Shown here piece after piece: positions 39,064 to 47,967 of a stretch of DNA of 64,000 nucleotides; the stretch's first letter is position 1; each line of letters begins with the position of its first letter. A program made the position numbers and the translations under genes. Under the pieces are notes generated by a model that was given only the letters and a program-made list of their open reading frames with translations, did not search any database and had not been told where the DNA came from. The stretch is from Mycobacteriales bacterium (GTDB taxonomy: Bacteria; Actinomycetota; Actinomycetes; Mycobacteriales; QHCD01). Location of the stretch: assembly GCA_036497565.1 (NCBI GenBank), contig DASXJE010000188.1:1-64000 (forward strand), written 5' to 3'.

Positions 39064-39617
39064 CCGGAGAGCCAGTGACGGAAGAGACAGTGAGCCCCGA
39101 CAGCGCGCCGACCCCGGACGCCGCACCCGCCGAGACGACCCAGACACTGGGCGCCGCGGTGGCCGCTCCGGAGAGCGAGGCGCCCGCCACGGCGACCGCC
39201 GTCCGGGAGCGCCCGGTGGGCCGCGCCGACGGCACCATCCCGCAGACGGTCGGCCGGCGTAAGCAGGCCATCGTCCGGGTGCGGCTGCTTCCGGGCAGCG
39301 GCAAGTTCACGCTCAACGGCAAGAGCCTCGAGGGTTACTTCCCGAACAAGGTTCACCAGCAGATCGTCCGCGAGCCGCTGGTCACCCTGGAGAAGACCGA
39401 GCTCTACGACGTGATCGCCACGCTGCACGGCGGCGGTGTCACCGGTCAGGCCGGTGCGTTGCGCCTCGCCGTTGCGCGGGCCCTCATCGACGTCGACCCT
39501 GACGACCGTCCCGCCCTGAAGGCCGCCGGGTTCCTCACCCGCGACCCGCGGGTGAAGGAGCGCAAGAAGTACGGCCTGAAGAAGGCCCGCAAGGCCCCGC
39601 AGTACTCCAAGCGGTAG
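39060..39617 (+). CDS. rpsI: 30S ribosomal protein S9
   Basis: Its C-terminus reaches the P-site tRNA. 185 aa from GTG 39060. The conserved domain starts at about residue 63 ([20 protein letters not shown]) and ends in [15 protein letters not shown], the invariant tRNA-contacting tail. The first 60 or so residues are an acidic Thr/Ala/Pro/Glu-rich extension. GTG 39075 and GTG 39090 are alternative starts with better-placed GGAGAG and GGAAGAG. Confidence 0.94.
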   Translation: MTGEPVTEETVSPDSAPTPDAAPAETTQTLGAAVAAPESEAPATATAVRERPVGRADGTIPQTVGRRKQAIVRVRLLPGSGKFTLNGKSLEGYFPNKVHQQIVREPLVTLEKTELYDVIATLHGGGVTGQAGALRLAVARALIDVDPDDRPALKAAGFLTRDPRVKERKKYGLKKARKAPQYSKR

Positions 39618-39712
39618 GCGGTGCCTGCGGTGCGCGCCGCGGTCTGACGATGACGGGGATGCCGCCGGGGTCACCCGGGCTTCTCCACACGTGGCATGGG
39701 AGGGCTCAGCCG

Positions 39713-41044
39713 ATGGGTCGGCTCTTCGGCACCGACGGCGTCCGTGGCCTCGCCGGCCGGGACCTCACCCCAGAACTGACCCTCGCGGTCGCCGCGGCGG
39801 CCGCGCAGGTTCTGCCGGAGCCGGGGATCGACGGCCCGCCGCTCGCGGTGGTGGGCCGGGACCCGAGGGCGAGCGGGGAGATGCTCGAGGCCGCGGTCGT
39901 GGCCGGGCTCGCCAGCGCCGGCGTGCAGGTGTTGCGGGCCGGGGTGATCCCGACCCCGGCGATCGCCTTCCTGACCGCGGAGCTCGACGCCGACTTCGGC
40001 GTCGTCCTCTCCGCCAGCCACAATCCGATGCCTGACAACGGCATCAAGCTCTTCGGCCGGGGCGGCCGCAAGCTGCCCGACCAGGTCGAGGACGCCGTCG
40101 AGGCGCGCGCGGCACACCTCGAGGAGCGCCCGGTCGGCGCCGCGATCGGGCGGGTCCGCGATCTGCCCGATGCCACCCCGCGCTACGTCGAGCACCTGCT
40201 CACCACCGTGACCAAGGACCTCGCCGGGCTCCACGTCGTCGTGGACTGCGCGAACGGCGCGGCCTCGACCGCCGCGCCCGAGGTCTACCGGCGGGCCGGC
40301 GCGCGGGTCACCACGATCCATGCCGAGCCGGACGGGCTCAACATCAACGACGGCTGCGGCTCGACCCACCTCGAGCCGGTCATCGACACGGTGCGCAGCT
40401 CCGGCGCCGACATCGGCGTCGCCCACGACGGTGACGCCGACCGCTGCCTCGCGGTGACGGCCGACGGCGAGTTGGTAGACGGCGACGCGATGCTGGCGAT
40501 CTGTGCCTCGGCGCTGCACGAGAAGGGCGGTCTGCGCGAGGACACCGTGGTCGCCACCGTCATGAGCAACCTGGGTTTCCATCACGCGATGCGCGACGCC
40601 GGGATCTCGGTGATCACCACGCCGGTCGGCGACCGTTACGTGCTCGAGGCCCTCGTCGAGCGGGGTCTGTCGCTCGGTGGCGAGCAGAGCGGGCACCTGG
40701 TCTTTCCCGACCTGGCGAGCACCGGCGACGGGATCCTCACCGCGCTGCAGCTGCTCGCCCGGATGGCCGATACCGGCCGCTCGCTGGCCGACCTCGCCAG
40801 CATGCTGACCCGGTTGCCGCAGGTGTTGATCAACGTCAAGGTCACCGACCGGACGAGGGTGGCCGGTGCCCCGGAGGTCGGGGCCGCCCTGGCCGACGCC
40901 GAGCTCCGGCTCGGTGACGACGGCCGGGTCCTGATCCGGCCGTCAGGCACCGAACAGCTGGTCCGAGTGATGGTCGAGGCACCGACGCACGAAGAGGCGC
41001 AGGTGGTCGCTGAGAGCCTCGCCGCCGTCGTCGCCACCTGCTGA
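39713..41044 (+). CDS. glmM: phosphoglucosamine mutase
   Basis: Converts glucosamine-6-P to glucosamine-1-P for UDP-GlcNAc and peptidoglycan, 443 aa. The catalytic phosphoserine S102 lies in [12 protein letters not shown], the Mg-binding loop is HDGDADRC, and sugar binding is by GEQSGHLVF. The phosphate-binding loop is [15 protein letters not shown] 39713 follows GGGAGGG. It precedes glmS by 76 bp, so two consecutive steps of the pathway are adjacent. Confidence 0.96.
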   Translation: MGRLFGTDGVRGLAGRDLTPELTLAVAAAAAQVLPEPGIDGPPLAVVGRDPRASGEMLEAAVVAGLASAGVQVLRAGVIPTPAIAFLTAELDADFGVVLSASHNPMPDNGIKLFGRGGRKLPDQVEDAVEARAAHLEERPVGAAIGRVRDLPDATPRYVEHLLTTVTKDLAGLHVVVDCANGAASTAAPEVYRRAGARVTTIHAEPDGLNINDGCGSTHLEPVIDTVRSSGADIGVAHDGDADRCLAVTADGELVDGDAMLAICASALHEKGGLREDTVVATVMSNLGFHHAMRDAGISVITTPVGDRYVLEALVERGLSLGGEQSGHLVFPDLASTGDGILTALQLLARMADTGRSLADLASMLTRLPQVLINVKVTDRTRVAGAPEVGAALADAELRLGDDGRVLIRPSGTEQLVRVMVEAPTHEEAQVVAESLAAVVATC

Positions 41045-41059
41045 CCGCCCGGGGGTCGA

Positions 41060-41087
41060 CCAAAACGCACGACTAGTGCGTTTGTCC
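41060..41087 (+). repeat. palindromic element upstream of glmS
   Basis: AAACGCAC (41063-41070) and GTGCGTTT (41076-41083) form an 8-bp hairpin with a 5-nt loop, flanked by CC and GTCC. It is a member of the palindrome family found between glmS and acpS. It may act as the glmM terminator or as an operator for glmS. Confidence 0.8.
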
Positions 41088-41108
41088 GGAGGAGCGGCCG
41101 GCGGCCGT

Positions 41109-41114
41109 TACGCT
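41109..41114 (+). promoter_or_regulatory. -10 box of a probably leaderless glmS
   Basis: TACGCT ends exactly 6 nt before the glmS GTG. There is no ribosome-binding site between them. Confidence 0.5.
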
Positions 41115-41120
41115 CATCTC

Positions 41121-42965
41121 GTGTGCGGAATCGTGGGGTACGTCGGCGACGGGCCGGCTCTCGCAGCCGTGATGGACGGGCTGCGGCGCCTGGAGTACCG
41201 CGGCTACGACTCGGCCGGTATTGCGATGGTCGAGCCCACCGGGGTGCTCTGCACCGAGCGCCGGGCCGGACCGCTGCGCAACCTCGAGAAGCACCTGGTC
41301 GACTCCGAGATCACGGCGCACACCGGCATGGGCCACACCCGCTGGGCCACGCACGGCGCGCCGACCGACGCCAATGCCCACCCGCACCTCGACTGCACCG
41401 GTGCGGTCGCGGTCGTGCACAACGGCATCATCGAGAACTTCGCGCCGCTGCGTACCGAACTCGAGGACCGCGGGCACGAGTTGCGCAGCGACACCGACAC
41501 CGAGGTCGTCGCGCACCTGCTCGAAGAGGTGCTGCCCGACGCCGAGTCGCTGGCCGACGCCGTACGCACGGTCATCCGCCGGTTGAACGGCGCCTTCACC
41601 CTGGTCGTGGTCCACCGCGACTTCCCCGGCCAGGTCATCGGGGCGCGCCGCAACTCCCCGCTCGTGGTCGGCGTCGGCGACGGCGAGATGTTCCTCGCCA
41701 GCGACGTGGCGGCGTTCATCGCCCACACCCGCGAGGCCGTGGAGCTCGGCCAGGACCAGGTGGTCGAGCTGCACGCCGACGGCTGCGTCGTCACCGACTT
41801 CGACGGCGAGCCGGCCGAGGGCCGGCACTTCCACGTCGACTGGGACATCGCGGCCGCGGAGAAGGGCGGCCACGACTACTTCATGCTCAAGGAGATCCAG
41901 GAGCAGCCGGCGGCCATCGCCGACACCCTGCGCGGCCGGTTGCTCGACGGGCGCATCGTCCTCGACGAGGAACGCCTCGACGACCAGGATCTGCGTGACG
42001 TCGACAAGGTGTTCGTGGTCGCCTGCGGGTCGGCGTACCACTCCGGGCTGCTGGCGAAGTATGCGATCGAGCACTGGACCCGGCTGCCGGTCGAGGTCGA
42101 GATCGCCTCGGAGTTCCGCTACCGCGACCCGGTGCTCGATCGGGACACGCTGGTGCTCGCGATCTCCCAGAGCGGCGAGACCGCCGACACCCTGGAGGCG
42201 GTGCGGCATGCGCGCGCACAAAAGGCGCGCGTGCTCTCGATCTGCAACACCAACGGCTCGCAGATCCCGCGGGAGTCCGACGCGGTGCTCTACACCCGGG
42301 CCGGCCCGGAGGTCGGCGTCGCCGCGACCAAGACCTTCCTCACCCAGGTGGCCGCCTCCTGCCTCGTCGGGCTGGCCCTCGCGCAGGTGCAGGGCAAGAA
42401 GTACGGCGACGAGGTCGCCCGCGAGTACGAGGCTCTGGTCGCGATGTCCGAGCAGGTGGCGCGGTCGCTGGCGACGGTCGAGCCGGTACGCCGGCTGGCG
42501 CGTGAACTCGCCGACTCCCAGGCGGTGCTCTTCCTCGGCCGACACGTCGGCTACCCCGTGGCGATGGAGGGCGCGCTCAAGCTCAAGGAACTGGCCTACA
42601 TGCATGCCGAGGGATTCCCGGCCGGTGAGCTCAAGCACGGTCCGATCGCGTTGATCGAGCCCGGGCTGCCGGTGGTGGTCGTCGTCCCGTCGCCGCGCGG
42701 GCGCGCCGTACTGCACGACAAACTGCTGTCGAACATCCAGGAGATCCGGGCCCGCGGTGCCCGCACCATCGTGATCGCCGAGGAGGGCGACGAGTCGGTC
42801 CGGCCATACGCGCACCATCTGATCGAGGTGCCGACCGCGCCGACGCTCTTCGCCCCGTTGGTGACGACGGTGCCGCTGCAGGTCTTCGCGGCCGAGCTGG
42901 CGCAGGCCCGCGGGTTCGACGTCGACAAGCCCCGTAACCTGGCGAAGTCGGTCACCGTCGAGTGA
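41121..42965 (+). CDS. glmS: glutamine-fructose-6-phosphate aminotransferase (isomerizing)
   Basis: Makes glucosamine-6-P from fructose-6-P and glutamine, the entry to UDP-GlcNAc. 614 aa with a GTG start placing the catalytic Cys at position 2 (after the cleaved Met), as required for the N-terminal nucleophile glutaminase. CGIVGYVGD, HTRWATHG and NGIIENF mark the glutaminase domain (1-240). Two SIS sugar-isomerase domains follow (ISQSGETADTLEA, then GRHVGYPVAMEGALKLKELA). The ending DKPRNLAKSVTVE is invariant in the family. No glmS ribozyme was seen, as expected outside Firmicutes. Confidence 0.97.
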   Translation: MCGIVGYVGDGPALAAVMDGLRRLEYRGYDSAGIAMVEPTGVLCTERRAGPLRNLEKHLVDSEITAHTGMGHTRWATHGAPTDANAHPHLDCTGAVAVVHNGIIENFAPLRTELEDRGHELRSDTDTEVVAHLLEEVLPDAESLADAVRTVIRRLNGAFTLVVVHRDFPGQVIGARRNSPLVVGVGDGEMFLASDVAAFIAHTREAVELGQDQVVELHADGCVVTDFDGEPAEGRHFHVDWDIAAAEKGGHDYFMLKEIQEQPAAIADTLRGRLLDGRIVLDEERLDDQDLRDVDKVFVVACGSAYHSGLLAKYAIEHWTRLPVEVEIASEFRYRDPVLDRDTLVLAISQSGETADTLEAVRHARAQKARVLSICNTNGSQIPRESDAVLYTRAGPEVGVAATKTFLTQVAASCLVGLALAQVQGKKYGDEVAREYEALVAMSEQVARSLATVEPVRRLARELADSQAVLFLGRHVGYPVAMEGALKLKELAYMHAEGFPAGELKHGPIALIEPGLPVVVVVPSPRGRAVLHDKLLSNIQEIRARGARTIVIAEEGDESVRPYAHHLIEVPTAPTLFAPLVTTVPLQVFAAELAQARGFDVDKPRNLAKSVTVE

Positions 42966-43000
42966 TCGCTGGTGGCCGATCCCGTGGACATAGCCGTGGA

Positions 43001-43239
43001 CAAAACCCACTACTAGTGGGTTGTGTACGCCCCGCACGGCGTGTCGTGGACCAAAACCCACTAGTAGTGGGTTTTGTCCAGCCCGGTCAGCTTGGTCGCC
43101 CCCGTCAGCCCGGTCGCCCCGGTCAGCCCGGTCGCCTTGACCAAAACGCACTCGGAGTGCGTTTTGGGGGTCGCGCACGGCGTGTCGCAGACCAAAACGC
43201 ACTAGGAGTGCGTTTTGGGGAGCTGCGAGTGCGTTTTGG
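43001..43239 (+). repeat. cluster of palindromic repeats between glmS and acpS
   Basis: Four hairpins and one half-copy. (1) AACCCACT/AGTGGGTT, 43004-43022. (2) CAAAACCCACT/AGTGGGTTTTG, 43052-43076, perfect 11 bp. (3) CCAAAACGCACT/AGTGCGTTTTGG, 43141-43167, perfect 12 bp. (4) the same arms, 43192-43218. (5) right arm only, 43228-43239. Loops are 3 nt and vary (ACT, AGT, CGG, AGG). The pair 1+2 with its spacer, including CGCACGGCGTGTCG, recurs as 3+4 exactly 141 bp later. The arms differ by a C-to-G change matched on both sides, so pairing is kept. Function unknown. Confidence 0.9.
43083..43136 (+). repeat. three 18-bp tandem repeats inside the glmS-acpS gap
   Basis: Three consecutive 18-mers close to CCGGTCAGCCCGGTCGCC (43083-43100, 43101-43118, 43119-43136), each with at most three differences. 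They lie between the two palindrome pairs. Confidence 0.85.
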
Positions 43240-43251
43240 GGGGTGGGCGCG

Positions 43252-43629
43252 ATGATCGTCGGTGTCGGGATCGACGTCGTCCCGGTCCAGCGCTTCGCGG
43301 AGTCGCTGTCCCGCACGCCCGGCCTCGTCGACCGGCTGTTCACCGCCGCCGAACAGATCACCGGCTCCGGCGAGCCGCGTACGCCGGAGTCGCTGGCCGC
43401 GCGGTTCGCGGCGAAGGAGGCGCTGGCCAAGGCGCTCGGCGCCCCGGCCGACCTGCACTGGGCCGACGCCGAGGTCACCGTGACCGACGCCGGTCAACCG
43501 CGGATCGAGGTCACCGGTACCGTCGCGGCCCGGGCGGACGCGCTCGGCGTCGACGCCTGGCACGTGTCGCTCTCGCACGACGGCGGCATCGCCAGCGCCG
43601 TGGTGATCGCGGAGTCCTCGGGACGTTAG
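43252..43629 (+). CDS. acpS: holo-[acyl-carrier-protein] synthase
   Basis: Attaches phosphopantetheine to acyl carrier proteins, 125 aa. Mg-binding motifs are [14 protein letters not shown] (Asp near residue 9) and the (W/F)xxKEA-type segment [28 protein letters not shown] is the third conserved motif. ATG 43252 is preferred over GTG 43243. It sits between the repeat cluster and nnr. Confidence 0.95.
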   Translation: MIVGVGIDVVPVQRFAESLSRTPGLVDRLFTAAEQITGSGEPRTPESLAARFAAKEALAKALGAPADLHWADAEVTVTDAGQPRIEVTGTVAARADALGVDAWHVSLSHDGGIASAVVIAESSGR

Positions 43630-43643
43630 CGGGAGGTACGTCG

Positions 43644-45077
43644 ATGCGCGGTGTATGGCCGGTCGCGGCGGTGCGGGCCGCCGAAGAGGCCCTGATGGCA
43701 CAGCTGCCCGACGGTGTTCTGATGCAGCGCGCGGCGGCCGGACTGGCGACGCACTGCGCGGCCGCCCTCGACCGCGTCTACGGCGCCCGCGTGGTGCTGC
43801 TGGTCGGCGCCGGCAACAACGGCGGCGACGCGCTCTACGCCGGTGCCCGGCTGGCGGCGCGCGGCGCCCGGGTCGACGCCCTGCTGCTCGCTCCCGACCG
43901 GGCCCACGCCGGCGGGCTCGCAGCGCTGCGGGCGGCCGGCGGTCGGGCCGTCCCCGCCCGACCGGAGGCGGTCGCCGGGGCCGACCTCGTCGTCGACGGC
44001 ATCCTCGGCATCGGCGGCAAGGGCGGGCTGCGCCCGGACGCCGCGGCGCTCGCCCAGGCCGGCGCCGACAGCGGGGCGACGCTCGTCGCGGTCGACCTGC
44101 CGAGCGGGGTGGACGCCGACACCGGCGCCGTCGCGGGCGCCGCCTTCGACGCCGACCTCACCGTGACCTTCGGGGTGCGCAAGCCCGGCCTGATCGTGGG
44201 CGAGGGGGCCCGCCACGCAGGTGAGGTGGCCCTGGTCGACATCGGCCTCCTGCCGTACCTGCCGGCCCCGGACACCCGGGTCCTCGAGGACGCCGACGTA
44301 CGCCAGCTGCTGCCGGTGCCGGGGCCGGGCGACGACAAGTACACCCGCGGTGTCGCCGGGATCGTCGCCGGCTCACCGACCTACGGCGGAGCCGCCGTGA
44401 TGTGCGTCGGCGCTGCGTTGCACACCGGGGCGGGGATGGTCCGTTACGCCGGCCACGCCGCCGACGCCGTCCGCGCCCGGTGGCCCGAGGCCGTGGTCAC
44501 CGACGGCCGGCCCACCCAGGCCGGCCGGGTGCAGGCCTGGGTGGTCGGGCCTGGACTCGGGGTCGACGACGATGCCCGCGCGCTCCTGCGGGAGGTGCTG
44601 CACTCCGACGTGCCGGTCCTGGTCGACGCCGATGGCATCACCCTGCTCGCCGCCGAGCCGGACCTCGTACGCCGTCGCACAGCGCCCACCGTGCTGACCC
44701 CGCACGACCGGGAGTTCGCCCGGGTGGCCGGCGACGTCGGCACCGACCGGATCGGCGCGGCGAAGCGGGCGGCCGCGGACCTGGGCGTGACCATGCTGCT
44801 CAAGGGCAACGCGACGGTGGTCGCCGCGCCGGACGGCCACGCCTACGTCAACCCGACCGGGACGCCGTGGCTGGCCAGCGCCGGCACCGGTGACGTGCTC
44901 TCCGGCTGCATCGGAGCGCTGCTCGCCGCCGGGCTCCCCGCCCCCGAGGCGGCCGCCTCCGGGGCCTACCTGCACGGCCTGGCCGGTGCACTCGCCGCCG
45001 ACGGCGCGCCCACTACGGCCGTCGGCGTCCTCACCGCACTGCCGGCCGCCAGGCGGCGGCTGCCCGGTCGAAGCTGA
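43644..45077 (+). CDS. nnr: bifunctional NAD(P)H-hydrate epimerase/ADP-dependent dehydratase
   Basis: Repairs damaged NAD(P)H hydrates, 477 aa. The N-terminal epimerase domain (1-205) has LLVGAGNNGGDALYAGARLA and VAVDLPSGVDADTG. The C-terminal dehydratase domain (about 225-477) has AGSPTYGGAAVMCVGAALHT and the nucleotide site NPTGTPWLASAGTGDVLSGC. GGGAGG lies at a good distance before ATG 43644. The genes around it (acpS, alr, tsaE) are its usual neighbours. Confidence 0.95.
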   Translation: MRGVWPVAAVRAAEEALMAQLPDGVLMQRAAAGLATHCAAALDRVYGARVVLLVGAGNNGGDALYAGARLAARGARVDALLLAPDRAHAGGLAALRAAGGRAVPARPEAVAGADLVVDGILGIGGKGGLRPDAAALAQAGADSGATLVAVDLPSGVDADTGAVAGAAFDADLTVTFGVRKPGLIVGEGARHAGEVALVDIGLLPYLPAPDTRVLEDADVRQLLPVPGPGDDKYTRGVAGIVAGSPTYGGAAVMCVGAALHTGAGMVRYAGHAADAVRARWPEAVVTDGRPTQAGRVQAWVVGPGLGVDDDARALLREVLHSDVPVLVDADGITLLAAEPDLVRRRTAPTVLTPHDREFARVAGDVGTDRIGAAKRAAADLGVTMLLKGNATVVAAPDGHAYVNPTGTPWLASAGTGDVLSGCIGALLAAGLPAPEAAASGAYLHGLAGALAADGAPTTAVGVLTALPAARRRLPGRS

Positions 45078-45089
45078 CACACTGCGACC

Positions 45090-46256
45090 GTGAGCCTGTC
45101 CACCGACGCCGAGGCGTCACCACCGGTCGGCTTCGGTGCCGCGCGCAGCGCCGCCGTTGTCGACCTGGCGGTGATCCGCGCCAACGTCGCCGGGCTGCTG
45201 GCCGCGACCCCCGCCGGGGTGATGGCGGTCGTGAAGGCCGACGGATACGGACACGGCCTGCTGCCGTCCGCCCGGGCGGCGGTCGCCGGCGGCGCGAGCT
45301 GGCTGGCCGTGGCCTACGTCGCCGAGGCGCTGGCGCTGCGGGCCGGTGGCGTCGAGGCACCGGTGCTCGCGATGGTGGTCGCCCCCGGCGAGGACCTCGC
45401 CGCCCCGATCGCCCACGGGATCGACCTGTCGGTCGGTGCGGTGTGGCTGTTGGACGAGGTGGTCGCCGCGGCCCGCACCGCCGGACGGGCTGCCCGGGTG
45501 CACCTCGAGGCGGACACCGGGCTCTCCCGGGGCGGCGCCACCGCCGAGTCGTGGTCGGACCTGCTCGCCGCCGCCGCCCGCGCCGCGGCCGACGGAACGG
45601 TCGAGGTCATCGGCCTGTGGAGTCACTTCGCCTGCTCCGACGAGCCGCAGCACCCCGCCAACTCCACCCAGCTCGCGGCGTTCCACGAGGCGCTGGCCGT
45701 GGCCGACCGGCACGGCATCACGCCGCAGGTCCGGCACATGGCCAACTCCGCCGCGACCCTGACCAACCCCGCGGCCCACTTCGACCTCGTCCGCCCCGGC
45801 ATCGCCGTCTACGGCGTCCCACCGGGCCCGGACGTCGACATGCGGGGACTGGTGCCGGCGATGACGCTGACCGCCCAGGTCGCCCTGACCAAGCGGGTGC
45901 CGGCCGGCTCCGGCGTGTCCTACGGGCTGACCTACACCACGCCGCGCGACACCCTGCTGGCTCTGGTGCCGCTCGGGTACGGCGACGGGGTGCCGCGGCA
46001 TGCGTCGGGCGTCGCCGAGGCCTGGCTGGCCGGCCGCCGGCGGCGGATCGCCGGGCGGGTGTGCATGGATCAGTTCGTCCTCGACGTCGGCGACGATCCG
46101 GTGCGGCCCGGCGATCCGGTGCTGCTCTTCGGGCCGGGCGATGCCGGCGAGCCGACCGCCGCGGACTGGGCGGCCGCGATCGGCACCATCGGCTACGAGA
46201 TCGTCACCCGCGTCGGCGCCCGGGTGCCGCGTCGCTACGTCGGTGGGACGCCATGA
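45090..46256 (+). CDS. alr: alanine racemase
   Basis: PLP enzyme converting L-Ala to D-Ala for peptidoglycan, 388 aa. The PLP lysine is K49 in AVVKADGYGHG, and the second catalytic residue is Y278 in GVSYGLTYTTP. VRPGIAVYGVPP and the ending GYEIVTRVGARVPRRYVG are typical. The GTG start has CACACT exactly 6 nt before it, suggesting a leaderless transcript although the box is weak. ATGA overlap with the next gene. Confidence 0.96.
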   Translation: MSLSTDAEASPPVGFGAARSAAVVDLAVIRANVAGLLAATPAGVMAVVKADGYGHGLLPSARAAVAGGASWLAVAYVAEALALRAGGVEAPVLAMVVAPGEDLAAPIAHGIDLSVGAVWLLDEVVAAARTAGRAARVHLEADTGLSRGGATAESWSDLLAAAARAAADGTVEVIGLWSHFACSDEPQHPANSTQLAAFHEALAVADRHGITPQVRHMANSAATLTNPAAHFDLVRPGIAVYGVPPGPDVDMRGLVPAMTLTAQVALTKRVPAGSGVSYGLTYTTPRDTLLALVPLGYGDGVPRHASGVAEAWLAGRRRRIAGRVCMDQFVLDVGDDPVRPGDPVLLFGPGDAGEPTAADWAAAIGTIGYEIVTRVGARVPRRYVGGTP

Positions 46257-47359
46257 AGCCACAGAAGGCGGGCTGGGTCGGCGGCGCGGTGGGTCTGCTG
46301 GCTGCCGGCGCTGCGGTCGGCCTGGCCGCGCAGCGCTACGCCATCGGCCGGCTCCGCTCCGGCGACGACCCGGCCGCCGACGAGCCCTACGGGCGGCTGC
46401 CGGCCGACCGGACCCGCGTCGTGGTGGCCGGCGACGGCGTACCCCTCTACGTCGAGGAGGTCGGGCCCCTCGACGCGCCGTTGACCGTGGTCTTCGTGCA
46501 CGGCTACACGCTGGAGATGGGCGCCTGGCACTACCAGCGCCGCGACCTCGCCGACCTGACCGATCCCCCGGTGCGGATGGTGTTCTACGACCAGCGCAGC
46601 CACGGCCGGTCCGGTCGGGGACCGGCGGCGGCGTCGACGATCGATCAACTCGGCCGCGACCTCGCCCGCATCCTCGACGCGGTCGACGACGGCAGCCCGA
46701 TCGTCCTGGTCGGGCACTCCATGGGCGGCATGGCGATCATGGCGCTGGCCGACCAGAAGCCGGACCGGTTCGGGACGAGCGTCGCCGGCGTCGCGCTGCT
46801 GTCCACCTCCTCCGGCGGGCTGCGTGAGCTCCGGCTCGGTCTCCCGGCCGCGCTGGCCTCGCTGCAGGGCCCCATCGTGCCCGTGCTGGCCCTGGGAATG
46901 CGCGCACGGCCGTCGATGGTCGAGCGCGGCCGACGGGCCGCCCGCGACCTCGCCTGGCTGCTCACGCGGCACTACAGCTTCGGTACGGCGGACGTGAGCC
47001 CGGCTCTGGTCAGTTACGTCGAGCAGATGATCTCGGCCACGCCCGTCGACGTGATCGGCGAGTTCCTGGTCGAGTTCATGTCCCACGACAAGCTGTCCGC
47101 GGTGTCGCAGCTGGCCGAGGTGGAGACCCTCGTGGTGGTCGGGGAGAAGGACATGCTCACCCCGGCCGAGCACAGCCGGGCGATCGCCGAGGCGGTGCCG
47201 CGCGCGGAGCTGCTGGTCGTCACCGGCGCGGGCCACCTGGCCCCGCTGGAGCGGCCCGAGGTCGTCAACGACGCGCTGCGCGACCTGATCCGCCGGTCGG
47301 CGGACGCGGCCGGGCGGCCGCGGCGCCGCCGGACCGAGCGGCGACGGCGGGAGGCGTGA
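46253..47359 (+). CDS. alpha/beta hydrolase with N-terminal membrane anchor
   Basis: 368 aa. An N-terminal hydrophobic stretch (about 7-27, GWVGGAVGLLAAGAAVGLAA) is probably a membrane anchor or signal. The hydrolase fold follows with oxyanion segment VVFVHGYTLEMGAWHY, nucleophile elbow LVGHSMGGMAIM (Ser), acid in VGEKDMLTPAEHS and the final His in GAGHLAPLERPE. The substrate is unknown; it could be a lipase or esterase. Orthologues beside alr are common in actinobacteria. It overlaps alr and the glycosylase gene by 4 nt each. Confidence 0.85.
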   Translation: MKPQKAGWVGGAVGLLAAGAAVGLAAQRYAIGRLRSGDDPAADEPYGRLPADRTRVVVAGDGVPLYVEEVGPLDAPLTVVFVHGYTLEMGAWHYQRRDLADLTDPPVRMVFYDQRSHGRSGRGPAAASTIDQLGRDLARILDAVDDGSPIVLVGHSMGGMAIMALADQKPDRFGTSVAGVALLSTSSGGLRELRLGLPAALASLQGPIVPVLALGMRARPSMVERGRRAARDLAWLLTRHYSFGTADVSPALVSYVEQMISATPVDVIGEFLVEFMSHDKLSAVSQLAEVETLVVVGEKDMLTPAEHSRAIAEAVPRAELLVVTGAGHLAPLERPEVVNDALRDLIRRSADAAGRPRRRRTERRRREA

Positions 47360-47967
47360 GGACGTCGGCCGCCGCGGCCGAGGTGCTCGCGGCGGCGAAC
47401 GGGTCGCCGAGCTGGGCCGAGCTGGCCGCGCGGTCGGCGGCCTGCACCGCCTGCCCCGAACTCGCCGCCGAGCGGACCACCGTCGTGGTCGGAGACGCCC
47501 CGCCCCGAGCCCGGCTCGCGCTGGTCGGTGAGGCGCCCGGGGCGGAGGAGGACCGCGCCGGCCGGCCGTTCGTCGGCAAGGCCGGCCGGCTGCTCGACGA
47601 GCTCCTCGCCGAAGCGGGGCTGCGCCGCGACGAGGTCGCCGTGGTCAACGTGCTGCAGTGCCGCCCGCCCGGCAACCGGGCGCCCCGGGCCGCCGAGGTG
47701 GCCAACTGCCGCGGCTGGCTCACCCGCAAGCTCGATCTGGTCCGCCCGCAGGTGGTGTGTGCGCTCGGGCTCACGGCGGCATCGTGGTTCCTGGGCCGCG
47801 GAGTCCGGCTGGGGGCCGCGCGCGGCGTCGTCCATGAGGTCGACGACCGCCGGGTGGTGGTGAGCTACCACCCGTCCGCGGCCATCCGGTTCGGTCCGGC
47901 CGGCATGCCGATCGCCGCGCTGCGTAGCGACCTGGCCTGGGTCGCGTCCCTGCTGGACCACGGGTGA
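47356..47967 (+). CDS. uracil-DNA glycosylase, family 4/5-like with Fe-S cysteines
   Basis: Removes uracil (or related bases) from DNA. 203 aa, GTG start in a GTGA overlap. Motif A is GEAPGAEEDRAGRPFVG, and SYHPSA holds the C-terminal His motif. Four cysteines (C30, C33, C102, C118; CTACPEL, NVLQCRPPGNR) match the 4Fe-4S ligands of family 4 enzymes. The exact family (4 or 5) was not settled. Confidence 0.85.
   Translation: MRTSAAAAEVLAAANGSPSWAELAARSAACTACPELAAERTTVVVGDAPPRARLALVGEAPGAEEDRAGRPFVGKAGRLLDELLAEAGLRRDEVAVVNVLQCRPPGNRAPRAAEVANCRGWLTRKLDLVRPQVVCALGLTAASWFLGRGVRLGAARGVVHEVDDRRVVVSYHPSAAIRFGPAGMPIAALRSDLAWVASLLDHG

Noticed and set aside
41045-41120. A glmS ribozyme or riboswitch upstream of glmS
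   Set aside because: The gap is only 76 bp, contains a simple palindrome and a -10 box, and nothing resembles the ribozyme core. Leaderless expression fits better.
43001-43239. The glmS-acpS repeats as a CRISPR array
   Set aside because: Repeat spacing is irregular, spacers are themselves repeated, the units are simple palindromes and there are no cas genes.
42962-43255. A 97-codon forward frame with repeated QNPLVVGF and QNALGVRF peptides between glmS and acpS
   Set aside because: The peptide repeats are just the translation of the palindromic DNA repeats; the frame has no good ribosome-binding site and overlaps the end of glmS.
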